Under the pieces are notes generated by a model. That model searched no databases and was not told the origin of the DNA. It was given only the letters and a program-made list of their open reading frames with translations. The translations under genes were made by a program, and so were the position numbers. Shown one piece after another: positions 26,736 through 35,014 of a DNA stretch of 64,000 nt (position 1 is the stretch's first letter; each line of letters opens with the position of its first letter). Source of the stretch: Saccharofermentans sp. (GTDB lineage Bacteria > Bacillota > Clostridia > Saccharofermentanales > Saccharofermentanaceae); NCBI GenBank assembly GCA_016292215.1, contig JAEFBB010000002.1, positions 53,327-117,326 of the forward strand. Direction: 5' to 3'.

Positions 26736-27017
26736 TCAGGCTACAGGATAAACGCTAACCTGCTTCTTATCCTTGCCCATACGCTCGTACTTGACCTTAC
26801 CGTCGATCAAAGCGAAAAGTGTATCGTCAGATCCGATACCGACGTTTGTGCCGGGATGGATCTTAGTACCGCGCTGTCTTACAAGAATATTGCCGGCCAG
26901 AACTGACTGTCCGTCACCTTTCTTCGCGCCTAATCTCTTGGACTGGGACTCACGGCCGTTCTTGGTGGAACCCATTCCCTTCTTATGTGCGAAGAGCTGT
27001 AAATTAAACTTAATCAT
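26736..27017 (-). CDS. rpmA: 50S ribosomal protein L27 (with cleavable N-terminal extension)
   Basis: L27 reaches the peptidyl-transferase centre with its N-terminal tail. The 93-residue product begins [16 protein letters not shown]; the first nine residues are the Firmicutes extension removed by Prp, with cleavage expected at the Phe-Ala junction. The core ([31 protein letters not shown]) is typical. It directly follows prp, the protease gene needed for its maturation. Confidence 0.97.
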   Translation of the reverse strand: MIKFNLQLFAHKKGMGSTKNGRESQSKRLGAKKGDGQSVLAGNILVRQRGTKIHPGTNVGIGSDDTLFALIDGKVKYERMGKDKKQVSVYPVA

Positions 27018-27019
27018 AA

Positions 27020-27391
27020 TTACACCTCCGGTGTTCTTGAATTAATAATCTCTACGTACTTCTTTTTACTGTCGTTATAATCTCTTGCTATCCCGATAAG
27101 ACCTAATTCGCAAGTTCTCATAATTACCTGAGCCCTGTTCTTTGTCTCATCGTCTCCCGTATCGGGAACCGTTATCCTAAGATTGACATCCTCGGTACCT
27201 TCACCGCTGATCCGGAAGAAAGATTCACTGTCGTAACCGCAAATATCTTCCAGAGCACTCGCTGCAGTAAAAAGTAATGTTGATACTCCGCTGCAGATGA
27301 TGTCTCTTCCGGGTTCGTCGTAACCTGCGTGTCCGTTCGCATATATCGCACGGATCAGATTACCTTCCCTGTTGACGATAACGGAAATCAT
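27020..27391 (-). CDS. prp: Ribosomal-processing cysteine protease Prp
   Basis: Prp cuts the N-terminal extension of L27, an essential step in Firmicutes. The 123-residue protein keeps the catalytic His21 and Cys33 in [19 protein letters not shown]. It lies between rplU and rpmA, the standard place, 18 bp after rplU and 2 bp before rpmA. Confidence 0.95.
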   Translation of the reverse strand: MISVIVNREGNLIRAIYANGHAGYDEPGRDIICSGVSTLLFTAASALEDICGYDSESFFRISGEGTEDVNLRITVPDTGDDETKNRAQVIMRTCELGLIGIARDYNDSKKKYVEIINSRTPEV

Positions 27392-27409
27392 AAAGCTTTA
27401 CGCCCTGAC

Positions 27410-27718
27410 TTACGCGTTGATAGCCTTGATAAGTACACGTGTGTAAGGCTGTCTGTGGCCGTTCTTTCTTCTGTAGCCCTTCTTAGCCTTGTACTTAGAG
27501 ACGATAACCTTCTTGTTCTTGCCCTGCTTAACGATCTCGCCTGTAACGGTAGCCTTAACATCGCCTGCTACGATACCGTTGTCATCGGATACTGCAAGTA
27601 CATCCTCGAAAGTAACCTGGCTGCCAGCCTCACCTTCAAGCTTCTCGACGAAGATCTCATCGTCAACAGAAACCTTGTACTGCTTGCCGCCTGTCTTAAT
27701 TACTGCGTACATATTCAT
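27410..27718 (-). CDS. rplU: 50S ribosomal protein L21
   Basis: L21 binds 23S rRNA on the outer face of the large subunit. The 102-residue protein ([33 protein letters not shown]) is complete and of normal length. AGGAGG precedes the ATG. It is the first gene of the L21-Prp-L27-Obg operon and has a structured leader and strong promoter. Confidence 0.98.
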   Translation of the reverse strand: MNMYAVIKTGGKQYKVSVDDEIFVEKLEGEAGSQVTFEDVLAVSDDNGIVAGDVKATVTGEIVKQGKNKKVIVSKYKAKKGYRRKNGHRQPYTRVLIKAINA

Positions 27719-27804
27719 TCCTCCTGTTCTTCCAGTCTCGCTGCTTTAACCCAAGGCAGCGCCAAAAATAAGCGCATTTAAAAAAGCCCGTTGCATGCGG
27801 TCAC
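27719..27804 (-). ncRNA. Ribosomal protein L21 leader-like RNA
   Basis: The 5' UTR of rplU contains a stem CGCTGC/GCAGCG closing a CUUGGGUUAAA loop, close to the ribosome binding site, plus an upstream GCGCTT...GGCGC segment. Leaders for L21 autoregulation are known in Firmicutes; assignment to that Rfam family is inferred from position and shape. Confidence 0.5.
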
Positions 27805-27810
27805 CGACGT

Positions 27811-27840
27811 ATAATACCACCAGGGGTCCGAAAAAGTCAA
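27811..27840 (-). promoter_or_regulatory. rplU operon promoter
   Basis: TTGACT (27835-27840) and TATTAT (27811-27816) are separated by 18 nt on the minus strand, giving a leader of about 85 nt. Confidence 0.8.
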
Positions 27841-27874
27841 TATAAATATATAGAGACTGTCAGTTTTCGATCTT

Positions 27875-29431
27875 TTATGCTCCGACAAACACGATAAGTG
27901 ATGCGACAAGACCGAAAACAAGTCCCGTTATCTCATAAAAATCCGAGATCCTCTTGATCGGCGTAGCGCAGATGAACGGCAGCGTTCCCAAAGCCAATCC
28001 CGTCAAAGAAGCCCATACCAGATCCGTTGCTCTGTTTATCAGGGCGATGATCAGTATTACGAGCGGAGGCAAAAGCGCCTCAAAAAAGTACATCGGGCTG
28101 GCAAAATAAGCTGCGGGGCCCTGGCCGGAGAATCTCGACTTCTTATCGGCAAGGATCAGGCCGACAGCTGCAAGGCTCATAACAACGAATACCGCAAGGG
28201 CTGCCACCAGATTGCCGGTGTCCTTAAAGGACTTTTCGACATTGGTAAGGTTCAAAGCCGCTGCAACGATCACCATTATCTCGGTGACTCCGGTAAGGAC
28301 GGATGCGGAGAAGATCGTGGGGCCGTTATCCTTGCGGTAGTAATTGATCTTCTTGTCGGATAAAAGCCTGATCTGGGCTATGGCCATAAGGCCGATTATG
28401 AGTACCGGGGCATATATTGCCACATACCTTGCAGCGAAATTTGCCTGCGGAATAAGTGTCATGATGCCGCCGCAGAGCGCTATCCAGCCGGAAATGCCCA
28501 GGAATATTATCGCTCCGAGGCTGTCTCTCCCTTTAAGCTCTCTCTGTCCTTTGTCGGGGACCGATACCGGGACCATGAACAGGAACAGCGCAAGAGCTGT
28601 AATTGAAAGGCATAATGCGAACGTGAGCATTACAAACCAGACGTTGACCCTCGAAGACGAATAGCCTCTTCCGAATGTCGTTCCGAGATACTGGGAAAGC
28701 TCGCTCTGGAATGAGGGCGAAGCCAGGAGCGCTCCTGTGCCGGACTTGGAAGATGACAGCGACAGATATCTCATCTGGTTGGGCGAGATATATACCTTCG
28801 AAGGCGAGATCTTGCCTCTCTGTGCCGCATGTCCGTACATCGTGTCGACGCCCGAGATCTTCTCGAAGATCATCTGGGAGCCGCTTAATTCGCTTGAAGT
28901 CTTGGCCTTGCTGTCAAGTCCGAAGATCGCGCACGGCAAAGCGGGATAATCGCTTGTGTAGCCTTCCAGTGCGGCATTTCCGGGATAATCGGGCGCTACC
29001 AGGACATAGCCTTCGATATTGCCCGCGCCCGAAGACAACAGGTCGTTCATGACCTTAAAAGCGTCAGCGCCGATCGCGCAGACGACAACATCGTCCTTGG
29101 CGCAGTCTTTGGGAAGCTCATATACAAAACCAGGCTTGGAGCTGTGCTTGTCCGGCTCTACTATGACATAGTCAAAACCTGCCGCTGCCATGCTGTTGCG
29201 GAACGATACGTCAGGTATAGTTGTACCGTCAGAATATATGACCAGAGTCTTGTCGGCATTCTTAGTGCCCTTGAAAGATGCTCCGTAAAGAACGAACAGG
29301 ACTACCGCCATGACGAGCGCCAAAAGGAGCGCAAACCACGCTGCTTTGGGTATCTTAAGAGGGCGCAGCTTGCGGAATCCGTATTGCGGCGCGATCTTCT
29401 GCTCTTCCTGTCTTCCGGAGTTCTTCTTCAT
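27875..29431 (-). CDS. Unknown multi-pass membrane protein with extracytoplasmic domain
   Basis: I do not recognise this 518-residue protein. It has a basic cytosolic N-terminus, one membrane helix (about 32-52), an extracytoplasmic domain of about 205 residues, then eight or so hydrophobic helices to the C-terminus. The soluble domain alternates strands and helices (LVIYSDGTTIPDVSF, DDVVVCAIGADAFKVM, IEGYVLVAPDYPGN), which suggests an alpha/beta fold, perhaps hydrolase-like, but no catalytic triad is clear. Its ATG overlaps the murC stop codon (TAATG), so translation is coupled to peptidoglycan precursor synthesis. A cell-envelope role is inferred from that. Confidence 0.75.
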   Translation of the reverse strand: MKKNSGRQEEQKIAPQYGFRKLRPLKIPKAAWFALLLALVMAVVLFVLYGASFKGTKNADKTLVIYSDGTTIPDVSFRNSMAAAGFDYVIVEPDKHSSKPGFVYELPKDCAKDDVVVCAIGADAFKVMNDLLSSGAGNIEGYVLVAPDYPGNAALEGYTSDYPALPCAIFGLDSKAKTSSELSGSQMIFEKISGVDTMYGHAAQRGKISPSKVYISPNQMRYLSLSSSKSGTGALLASPSFQSELSQYLGTTFGRGYSSSRVNVWFVMLTFALCLSITALALFLFMVPVSVPDKGQRELKGRDSLGAIIFLGISGWIALCGGIMTLIPQANFAARYVAIYAPVLIIGLMAIAQIRLLSDKKINYYRKDNGPTIFSASVLTGVTEIMVIVAAALNLTNVEKSFKDTGNLVAALAVFVVMSLAAVGLILADKKSRFSGQGPAAYFASPMYFFEALLPPLVILIIALINRATDLVWASLTGLALGTLPFICATPIKRISDFYEITGLVFGLVASLIVFVGA

Positions 29432-30885
29432 TACTTTTCAGGGCACAACTCGTCGCCTAAAGTCCTTATGTCTTCGGGACCCAGGATGAGGATGATGTCT
29501 CCGGGCTTAATGAGCTCGTCGATCCTCTTTTTGAGTTCCTCTCTGTCTTCGTAGAACTCAGAATCTCCGCCGCGCTTATTTATCTCATCGGAAATAAGCT
29601 TGCTGGACATACCGAGAGTATCACTTTCCCTGTCGGAAAAGATCTCTGAGAACAATATCTTCCTGCAGGGCAGAAGGCTTGTGACATAGTCTTCGAACAA
29701 AAGCTTGGTGCGGTTGAAGGTCAAAGGCTGGAACACTACGAGGATATCGTTGTGCGGCATGTTTGAAGCTGCCTCGATGGTAGCTCTTGCAGCCGTCGGA
29801 TGATGCGCGTAATCTACTACGACATCGCAGCCCTTGTACTTGCCCTTGACAGTATATCTTCCGTCAGCGCCCGCAAAGCTGTTAAGAGCGCTCTGAATAG
29901 CGTCAGGAGCTGCTCCGTTGAGGTATGCGGCAGCTGCCGCGTTGAGCGCATTTGCTATATTGTGGCGTCCGGGGATCCTGAGCTGAACGCTTATGGAAGT
30001 CTCACCCCTGATAACGATGTCGAACTTGGGAAGTCCGTTCTCGAAAGTAATGTTCTCTGCAATAAAATCAGCCTGCTTTCCTGTAGCTTCGCAGGGCTCG
30101 TTATCTGTTGCGCAAGTGACGATCTGCGGGAATCTTCTTCCCTGTTCTTTGAAGTATTCTTCAGCTTCTTTTATTGACTCTGCGACATTTTTGTCGTGAC
30201 CGGATACGACTACATATCCGTTGTCATCTACGAGCCTTATGAAGCGCGCGAAAACATCGATAACATCATGTAATGCCGGATAGCAGTCAACGTGATCGTG
30301 GTCGATATTTGTAATAACTGCCGTCGTTGATGAGAAGTTCAAAAACGATCTGTTAAACTCGCATGCTTCGGATACCAGAAGGTCGTGTGAACCTGTTCTG
30401 ATAGTGCCGTTGAAGATATCGAGATCGGCACCGAGATGAACGGTGGGATCAAGCCCCGCGTCTATCATCATGAGAGAGATCATAGAGGTGGTCGTAGTCT
30501 TTCCGTGAGTACCGGAAACGTTGATAACGTTCTTATATGTTCTTGTGAAAGCTCCGAGGAACTCGGCTCTGTCAAAGATCTGAAGATCAAGTTCTGTTGC
30601 CCTTTTTACCTCTTCATTGTGAGGAAGGATGGCAGCGGTCTTAACGAGATAGTCGGGCTTAAAATCATCGATGTTTGCAGCGATCTGGCTGTTATAGATC
30701 TTTATGCCCTGCTCTTCTAAGATCTCTGTTCTCTCCGAAGGATGGTTGTCCGAACCTCCGACAACGAATCCCGCATGCTTTGCAAGTCTTGCAAGACCGT
30801 TCATTGAGATCCCGCCGATACCGATAAAGTAGATGCGGGCGCCCTTTTGGATATCATTCAACGTAAAACTCTTAGGTTCCAACAT
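29431..30885 (-). CDS. murC: UDP-N-acetylmuramate-L-alanine ligase
   Basis: MurC adds L-alanine to UDP-MurNAc with ATP, the first step of the peptidoglycan stem peptide. The 484-residue product has the N-terminal Rossmann motif GIGGISMNGLARLA, the ATP loop GTHGKTTTT (125-133), TNIDHDHVDCYP, GRHNIANALNA and the C-terminal DYAHHPT. It is about 25-30 residues longer than average. AGGAAGTG precedes the ATG. It is coupled to the unknown membrane protein downstream. Confidence 0.95.
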   Translation of the reverse strand: MLEPKSFTLNDIQKGARIYFIGIGGISMNGLARLAKHAGFVVGGSDNHPSERTEILEEQGIKIYNSQIAANIDDFKPDYLVKTAAILPHNEEVKRATELDLQIFDRAEFLGAFTRTYKNVINVSGTHGKTTTTSMISLMMIDAGLDPTVHLGADLDIFNGTIRTGSHDLLVSEACEFNRSFLNFSSTTAVITNIDHDHVDCYPALHDVIDVFARFIRLVDDNGYVVVSGHDKNVAESIKEAEEYFKEQGRRFPQIVTCATDNEPCEATGKQADFIAENITFENGLPKFDIVIRGETSISVQLRIPGRHNIANALNAAAAAYLNGAAPDAIQSALNSFAGADGRYTVKGKYKGCDVVVDYAHHPTAARATIEAASNMPHNDILVVFQPLTFNRTKLLFEDYVTSLLPCRKILFSEIFSDRESDTLGMSSKLISDEINKRGGDSEFYEDREELKKRIDELIKPGDIILILGPEDIRTLGDELCPEK

Positions 30886-30934
30886 GAGAATTCACTTCCT
30901 GTTTTTCGCGATTTTTCCTTGTAATTCTAACATT

Positions 30935-31420
30935 TTAAGCACGCACAGCAAAATCGCCGACTACGGCATTTGTAAAAGAAATCAGGTCTGAAGGCTTGAG
31001 TCTTAACTGCACTCCCCTCTGCCCTGCGCTGACACATATGCTGTCAACCAACTCTGCCATCTCATCGATGAAAGTCCTGTACTGCTTCTTCATTCCGATT
31101 GGAGAACATCCTCCCCTGATGTAGCCTGTTACGTTCAGAAGGTCTTTGACATGGATCATGTCGACTCTCTTAACGCCTGCGAGCTTTGCAGCCTTCTTAA
31201 GGTCGATCTCGTCATCGACGCAGATGCAGAACACGAGATACTCACCCTTATCTGATACGGCGGTCAGGGTCTTAAAAACTTCCTCGTAGGGCACGCCAAG
31301 GTATTCCGCGACGTGATGGCCGTCCAGGTCATTCTCGTCGTACTCATATTCCTGATATGTATAATCGATCCCCGCTTTGTCGAGGATCCTCATAGCATTT
31401 GTCTTTTTGAACTGAGCCAT
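30935..31420 (-). CDS. ybaK: Cys-tRNA(Pro)/Cys-tRNA(Cys) deacylase, YbaK/EbsC family
   Basis: This 161-residue trans-editing enzyme hydrolyses mischarged Cys-tRNA(Pro). Family features are AMRILDKAGIDYTYQEYEYD, YLGVPYEEVFKTL, a conserved Lys in DLKKAAKLAGVKRVDM and the GCSPIGMKKQY motif. A good AAGGAGA site precedes the ATG. It stands 49 bp upstream of murC and has its own promoter. Confidence 0.92.
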   Translation of the reverse strand: MAQFKKTNAMRILDKAGIDYTYQEYEYDENDLDGHHVAEYLGVPYEEVFKTLTAVSDKGEYLVFCICVDDEIDLKKAAKLAGVKRVDMIHVKDLLNVTGYIRGGCSPIGMKKQYRTFIDEMAELVDSICVSAGQRGVQLRLKPSDLISFTNAVVGDFAVRA

Positions 31421-31455
31421 TATCTTCTCCTTAAAGTCTTTACTGACAGTACAGT

Positions 31456-31484
31456 ATTGTAGAACAACAGGGAGAATATATCAA
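31456..31484 (-). promoter_or_regulatory. ybaK promoter
   Basis: TTGATA (31479-31484) and TACAAT (31456-31461) have a 17-nt spacer. The -35 overlaps the T-run of the upstream terminator. Confidence 0.75.
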
Positions 31485-31514
31485 AAGGCTGTCCCTTAAA
31501 AAGAGACAGCCCTT
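31482..31514 (-). terminator. Terminator of the sigma/anti-sigma/DUF4097 operon
   Basis: Arms GGCTGTC and GACAGCC, extended by AAGG/CCCTT with one bulge, are followed by TTTTGAT on the minus strand. It lies about 28 bp past the lipoprotein stop. Confidence 0.8.
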
Positions 31515-31541
31515 TAAGATCTTTATTTCGAAAACCCGGGG

Positions 31542-32546
31542 TCAGATCACTTTGATATCGACATCACCGGAGGATACACGGATATCCATTGTGGAAGAAC
31601 CGTTTCCGCAGGTGTAAGTCTTTCCATCCTTTGAGAAAGGAAGCTGGGAATTAAATGATCCGCTGGAGATCTTAATGTTTGCAGTCATATCAGCTGTCTC
31701 GGGAACAAATAACTTGACATCGCCGGAGCTTGAGTCGATCTTTGACGTCTGCGGAATATTGCCGAGAGTGATATCAAGGTCGCCGCTGGAAGCTTTTGCA
31801 CTAAAGTCAGCTATATCATCAGCATTAACTGTAATATCGCCTGAGCTTACATCTACAGTGAGGCCCGATGCCTTCTCTACACTTGCGATTACTCCGCCGG
31901 AAGAAGACTTGATGCTGATCTGGTCATTGCTGCCGGTCTGGGTGTAATTCACTTTGCCCGAAGAAGACTTGATGCTGACAGAGCCGCCCATACCTTCCTG
32001 ATCAAGGACGATATCACCGGATGATACTTTGAGCTCAATATCGGATGCCTTGCATCTGATGCCGACGTCTCCTGAAGAAGAGTTCGCATTAAGCTTGCCT
32101 GTTGTTACACCGCTGCACTTAAGATCGCCGGAAGAGATCTTAACGTTAAGATTATCCAGCTCCTGCGCACCGGGAATATTGAGCTCGAGCTTTTTGTTGA
32201 TATTGTTAAAATTGATGCTCTTTGCAGATTCGCAGTATCTTACATAGAGAGTGCTGCCGTCGACCCAGGTGTGTACCTTGTGGGCGTCGTCGAGGTCCTT
32301 ATTTGAAGTCTCCTTAACAGTAACCTTATCAGTGTCGCTTCCGTTAAGCGTTACGTCACCTGATACATAATCGATGTCGATAGCAGTGATCTTATCGTCG
32401 ATCTCGCGGTCACCTGCAGTGTATTTTTCGCTGTTATCGTATGTGTATGTAAAGGTATTGAAAACGCCGAAGCTGCAGCCTGTAAGGCAAAGTGTTGAAG
32501 GTACGATGAGCGCCAGAGCGCCTGCGATAAGTTTATTTGTTCTCAT
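31542..32546 (-). CDS. DUF4097 beta-repeat lipoprotein
   Basis: The 334-residue protein has a lipoprotein signal (LCLTGCSFG). The rest is mostly short beta-repeats with recurrent SSGD/SSGK turns (VSSGDIVLDQ, KSSSGKVNYTQ, DVSSGDITVNA, SGDVDIKVI), the DUF4097 adhesin-like beta-helix. Such proteins are common last genes of sigma/anti-sigma operons and may act in envelope sensing or protection; function is not established. It overlaps the anti-sigma gene by 14 bp. AGAGAGG precedes the ATG. Confidence 0.85.
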   Translation of the reverse strand: MRTNKLIAGALALIVPSTLCLTGCSFGVFNTFTYTYDNSEKYTAGDREIDDKITAIDIDYVSGDVTLNGSDTDKVTVKETSNKDLDDAHKVHTWVDGSTLYVRYCESAKSINFNNINKKLELNIPGAQELDNLNVKISSGDLKCSGVTTGKLNANSSSGDVGIRCKASDIELKVSSGDIVLDQEGMGGSVSIKSSSGKVNYTQTGSNDQISIKSSSGGVIASVEKASGLTVDVSSGDITVNADDIADFSAKASSGDLDITLGNIPQTSKIDSSSGDVKLFVPETADMTANIKISSGSFNSQLPFSKDGKTYTCGNGSSTMDIRVSSGDVDIKVI

Positions 32547-33504
32547 TCTTTTTTCCTCTCTTGAAAATCATGATTAATGCTCCGATTCCTGCAAGAAGCA
32601 GGCCGACCGATCCGATCGAGAGCATGAGCGGCAGCCAGGGATCCGAATACATAACGACACCGTTTGTAGCTTCCTTAACTGTTGCCATAGCTGTCATGTG
32701 TGACAGAATGCCGGATAAAATGCCTACTGCCGTAATGCAGATGCCTGTCTTAAGGACTGCATTGACGCGGAGATATCTGATAGTTGCGAAGATAGCCCAT
32801 GCCATTGCCACGAGCGGCATAGCGATAGCGAATGCCATCGGGAAGAACATGCGCTCCTTAACGTGAAGACCGATGCAGAGCATCATGAGCGCGAATGTTG
32901 CAGTATATGCGCACATGATTGCAAGGCCTTTAGAGTTCTTTAAGTAGTTTTTGACAGGTCTTCTGAAGCAGATAAAAGGCGCGAAGAACATTGTCAGTCC
33001 GAAGAGTGTTGCTGAGGCTGCTACGAAGAACCATCTTCCCTGTGTGTAGATGTTTATAACACCGAACAATACCATAAGGCTTGCGGTAAATGCTCCCATC
33101 GTGGTCAGCATCTTATTCTCGGGGACCATGAGCGGCACAATGATCACTGACGCTGCGACAAGGATCGCCGCGAGTACGATAAAGAACCATGTAAGTCCTG
33201 CGCCTGTTGCCAGGTTAACGATAAGGCATACCAAGATCGGTATCGAGAAGATAAGTCCGATGATGCTGCCCGCAAAAGCGCTCTTACGCTTAAAGAACTT
33301 GGCCTGGGAATTGATTACCTCTTCTTTTTCCTTAACGATCTTTTCATCTATGGTAACGTCATTAAGACTGTTTAGGATCTTCTTGCAGTCAGGGCATTCG
33401 GCGAGATGTTCTTCGACTATCTTTCTGGATGCTTCGCTGCAGATGTCATCTTTATATAACGGAAGAAGATCTGAGATCAAATCGCAATTATATTTCATTT
33501 TCAT
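32533..33504 (-). CDS. Putative zinc-finger (zf-HC2) membrane anti-sigma factor
   Basis: The 323-residue protein begins with a zf-HC2-like segment (DICSEASRKIVEEHLAECPDCKK, holding H-x3-C-x2-C) that in related anti-sigma factors clamps the sigma factor. About eight membrane helices follow. It overlaps the sigma gene by 17 bp and the lipoprotein gene by 14 bp, so the three are translated together. The signal it senses is not deducible. A second ATG two codons downstream is also possible as start. Confidence 0.82.
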   Translation of the reverse strand: MKMKYNCDLISDLLPLYKDDICSEASRKIVEEHLAECPDCKKILNSLNDVTIDEKIVKEKEEVINSQAKFFKRKSAFAGSIIGLIFSIPILVCLIVNLATGAGLTWFFIVLAAILVAASVIIVPLMVPENKMLTTMGAFTASLMVLFGVINIYTQGRWFFVAASATLFGLTMFFAPFICFRRPVKNYLKNSKGLAIMCAYTATFALMMLCIGLHVKERMFFPMAFAIAMPLVAMAWAIFATIRYLRVNAVLKTGICITAVGILSGILSHMTAMATVKEATNGVVMYSDPWLPLMLSIGSVGLLLAGIGALIMIFKRGKKNENK

Positions 33505-33982
33505 CCATCCTTTCCTTGATCTTTAGTCTGGCTCTGTGATACGTGACCCGGGCCCAGGTCTCGGTCTTTCCGAAGATAGAACCGATCTCCGCGAATGACA
33601 GTTCGCCGAATACCCTCAGCTGGAAAACTTCCTTGTACGGCTCCTCCAGCTGATGGAGTATTAAATGGATCTTCAGTGATGTGTCCCTTTCGGTGAGCTT
33701 CTCCTCTATCCCTTTATTTGTATCCGGAAGCTCTTCTGTAAGTTCCTCATCCTGTCTTGCGTAACGCCGCTTCTCATCTATAAAGATGTTCTTTGCGATA
33801 GCACAAAGCCACGTGAAGCTCTCGCTCTCTCCCTTGAAGGCCTTATCAGTTGATATCGCCCTGAAAAAGGTCTCCTGGGTTATCTCCTCGGCGTCATTCC
33901 GATCCTTGGCAAGCGTCATAACGTAAGAGAATACCTTCATATAAAAGGCTTCATATAGCTTTTCTGCGGTATTCTTATCCAC
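33488..33982 (-). CDS. ECF-type RNA polymerase sigma factor
   Basis: The 164-residue sigma-70 family protein has region 2 (VFSYVMTLAKDRNDAEEITQETFFRA, FTWLCAIAKNIFIDEKRR) and region 4 (EPYKEVFQLRVFGELSFAEIGSIFGKTETWARVTYHRAR). The two are joined by an acidic linker, with no region 1 or 3. It heads a three-gene operon with a zinc-finger anti-sigma and a DUF4097 lipoprotein. An ECF-like promoter sits 35 bp upstream, so positive autoregulation is likely. Confidence 0.92.
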   Translation of the reverse strand: MDKNTAEKLYEAFYMKVFSYVMTLAKDRNDAEEITQETFFRAISTDKAFKGESESFTWLCAIAKNIFIDEKRRYARQDEELTEELPDTNKGIEEKLTERDTSLKIHLILHQLEEPYKEVFQLRVFGELSFAEIGSIFGKTETWARVTYHRARLKIKERMDENEI

Positions 33983-34016
33983 GTATCAACTAACCTTTCT
34001 TTTGTGATCTCACCTG

Positions 34017-34045
34017 TTAGACGGAGAAATCTGAGATTCGTTACA
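34017..34045 (-). promoter_or_regulatory. ECF-type autoregulatory promoter
   Basis: TGTAAC (34040-34045) and CGTCTAA (34017-34023) have a 16-nt spacer on the minus strand. This is the AAC/CGTC pattern typical of ECF sigma promoters and unlike the sigma-A sites elsewhere in the window. Confidence 0.75.
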
Positions 34046-34168
34046 AAAAATATAGCATTTTTTGAAAAAATTTTTTCAGGGCTGTTTTCATTGAAAAAAC
34101 AGGGCTCTTCTGTCATTTTCTGATTCACTTTGTTATATTAAGACCATTATTTCTTAAGGGAGTAACCG

Positions 34169-35014
34169 ATGCTTAATAAAGAATATCCTTTACATGATAT
34201 GAATCTCGTTTTCGAGATGATCGAGAAGTCCATAGCAAAGGGCGGTACAGAGGAAAAGGCTTCAGATGAGATGAACCTTCTCATGCATCTTTACGCAGGA
34301 CTTCCCGCAGAAGCCGTTGAGCACGGCATGATGTTCATCCACGGAAGAGGCGCCGAGGTGCCCGCCACATCAGACATCAATCCCCTTCATGTAAGGCTTA
34401 TGAACCTTCTTGAGTACTTAGAGAAGGTCGAGTATCTGGCTGACATCCCTTCCACACTGACCAACGACGAGATCAAAAAGAGATCCGACTATGTAAATTC
34501 CCTTGCTGATCACGAGAAGGTATTCGGCACTCCGCTTTTGGGCTATCAGTTCAGTTCAGGCAGCGAAGCTCCTGCAAAAGCACCTGAAGAAGGCGAAGAA
34601 GAAGGCAGCGACAGACTTCTTCTCATGAACAGCCAGGCTGCGGTCTTCGCTTGCGAAGATATCTACAAGACAGCTCTTTTCTACGAGAACAAGCTCGGCT
34701 TCAAGGCCGCTCACTTAGACGACGAGGCTATGCCTCACATAAAGCTCTACAGGGATAACATCGCCATTGTACTTGTGCAGAGCGAAGGCGCCATAACTAA
34801 GCCCGCAAGAGAATTCGGCATCAAATACGACATGTACATATACTGCTCCGAGCCCTTCCTTCTTCATAACGAAGTCGCAGGCAACGGCATTAAGATCGTC
34901 GAAGACCTGCCTGAAGCAAAGGCCGCGCAGAGCCAGGGCACTAACCGCCAGTTCGTCTTCGAGGACGTCGACGGCCGCCACATCTGCGTCTCGCAGTATA
35001 TCGAGACTAATTGA
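34169..35014 (+). CDS. VOC (glyoxalase/bleomycin resistance) superfamily protein
   Basis: The 281-residue protein has an unrecognised helical N-terminal part (about 1-150) with an acidic Ala/Glu linker. Its C-terminal VOC domain (about 155-281) shows AAVFACEDIYKTALFYENKLGFKAAHL, IAIVLVQSE and FVFEDVDGRHICVSQY. VOC domains use paired beta-alpha-beta-beta-beta units; most bind a metal, but the ligand set is not clear here. AAGGGAG precedes the ATG. It is a lone plus-strand gene facing prmC; the stop codons abut and there is no terminator between them. Confidence 0.75.
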   Translation: MLNKEYPLHDMNLVFEMIEKSIAKGGTEEKASDEMNLLMHLYAGLPAEAVEHGMMFIHGRGAEVPATSDINPLHVRLMNLLEYLEKVEYLADIPSTLTNDEIKKRSDYVNSLADHEKVFGTPLLGYQFSSGSEAPAKAPEEGEEEGSDRLLLMNSQAAVFACEDIYKTALFYENKLGFKAAHLDDEAMPHIKLYRDNIAIVLVQSEGAITKPAREFGIKYDMYIYCSEPFLLHNEVAGNGIKIVEDLPEAKAAQSQGTNRQFVFEDVDGRHICVSQYIETN

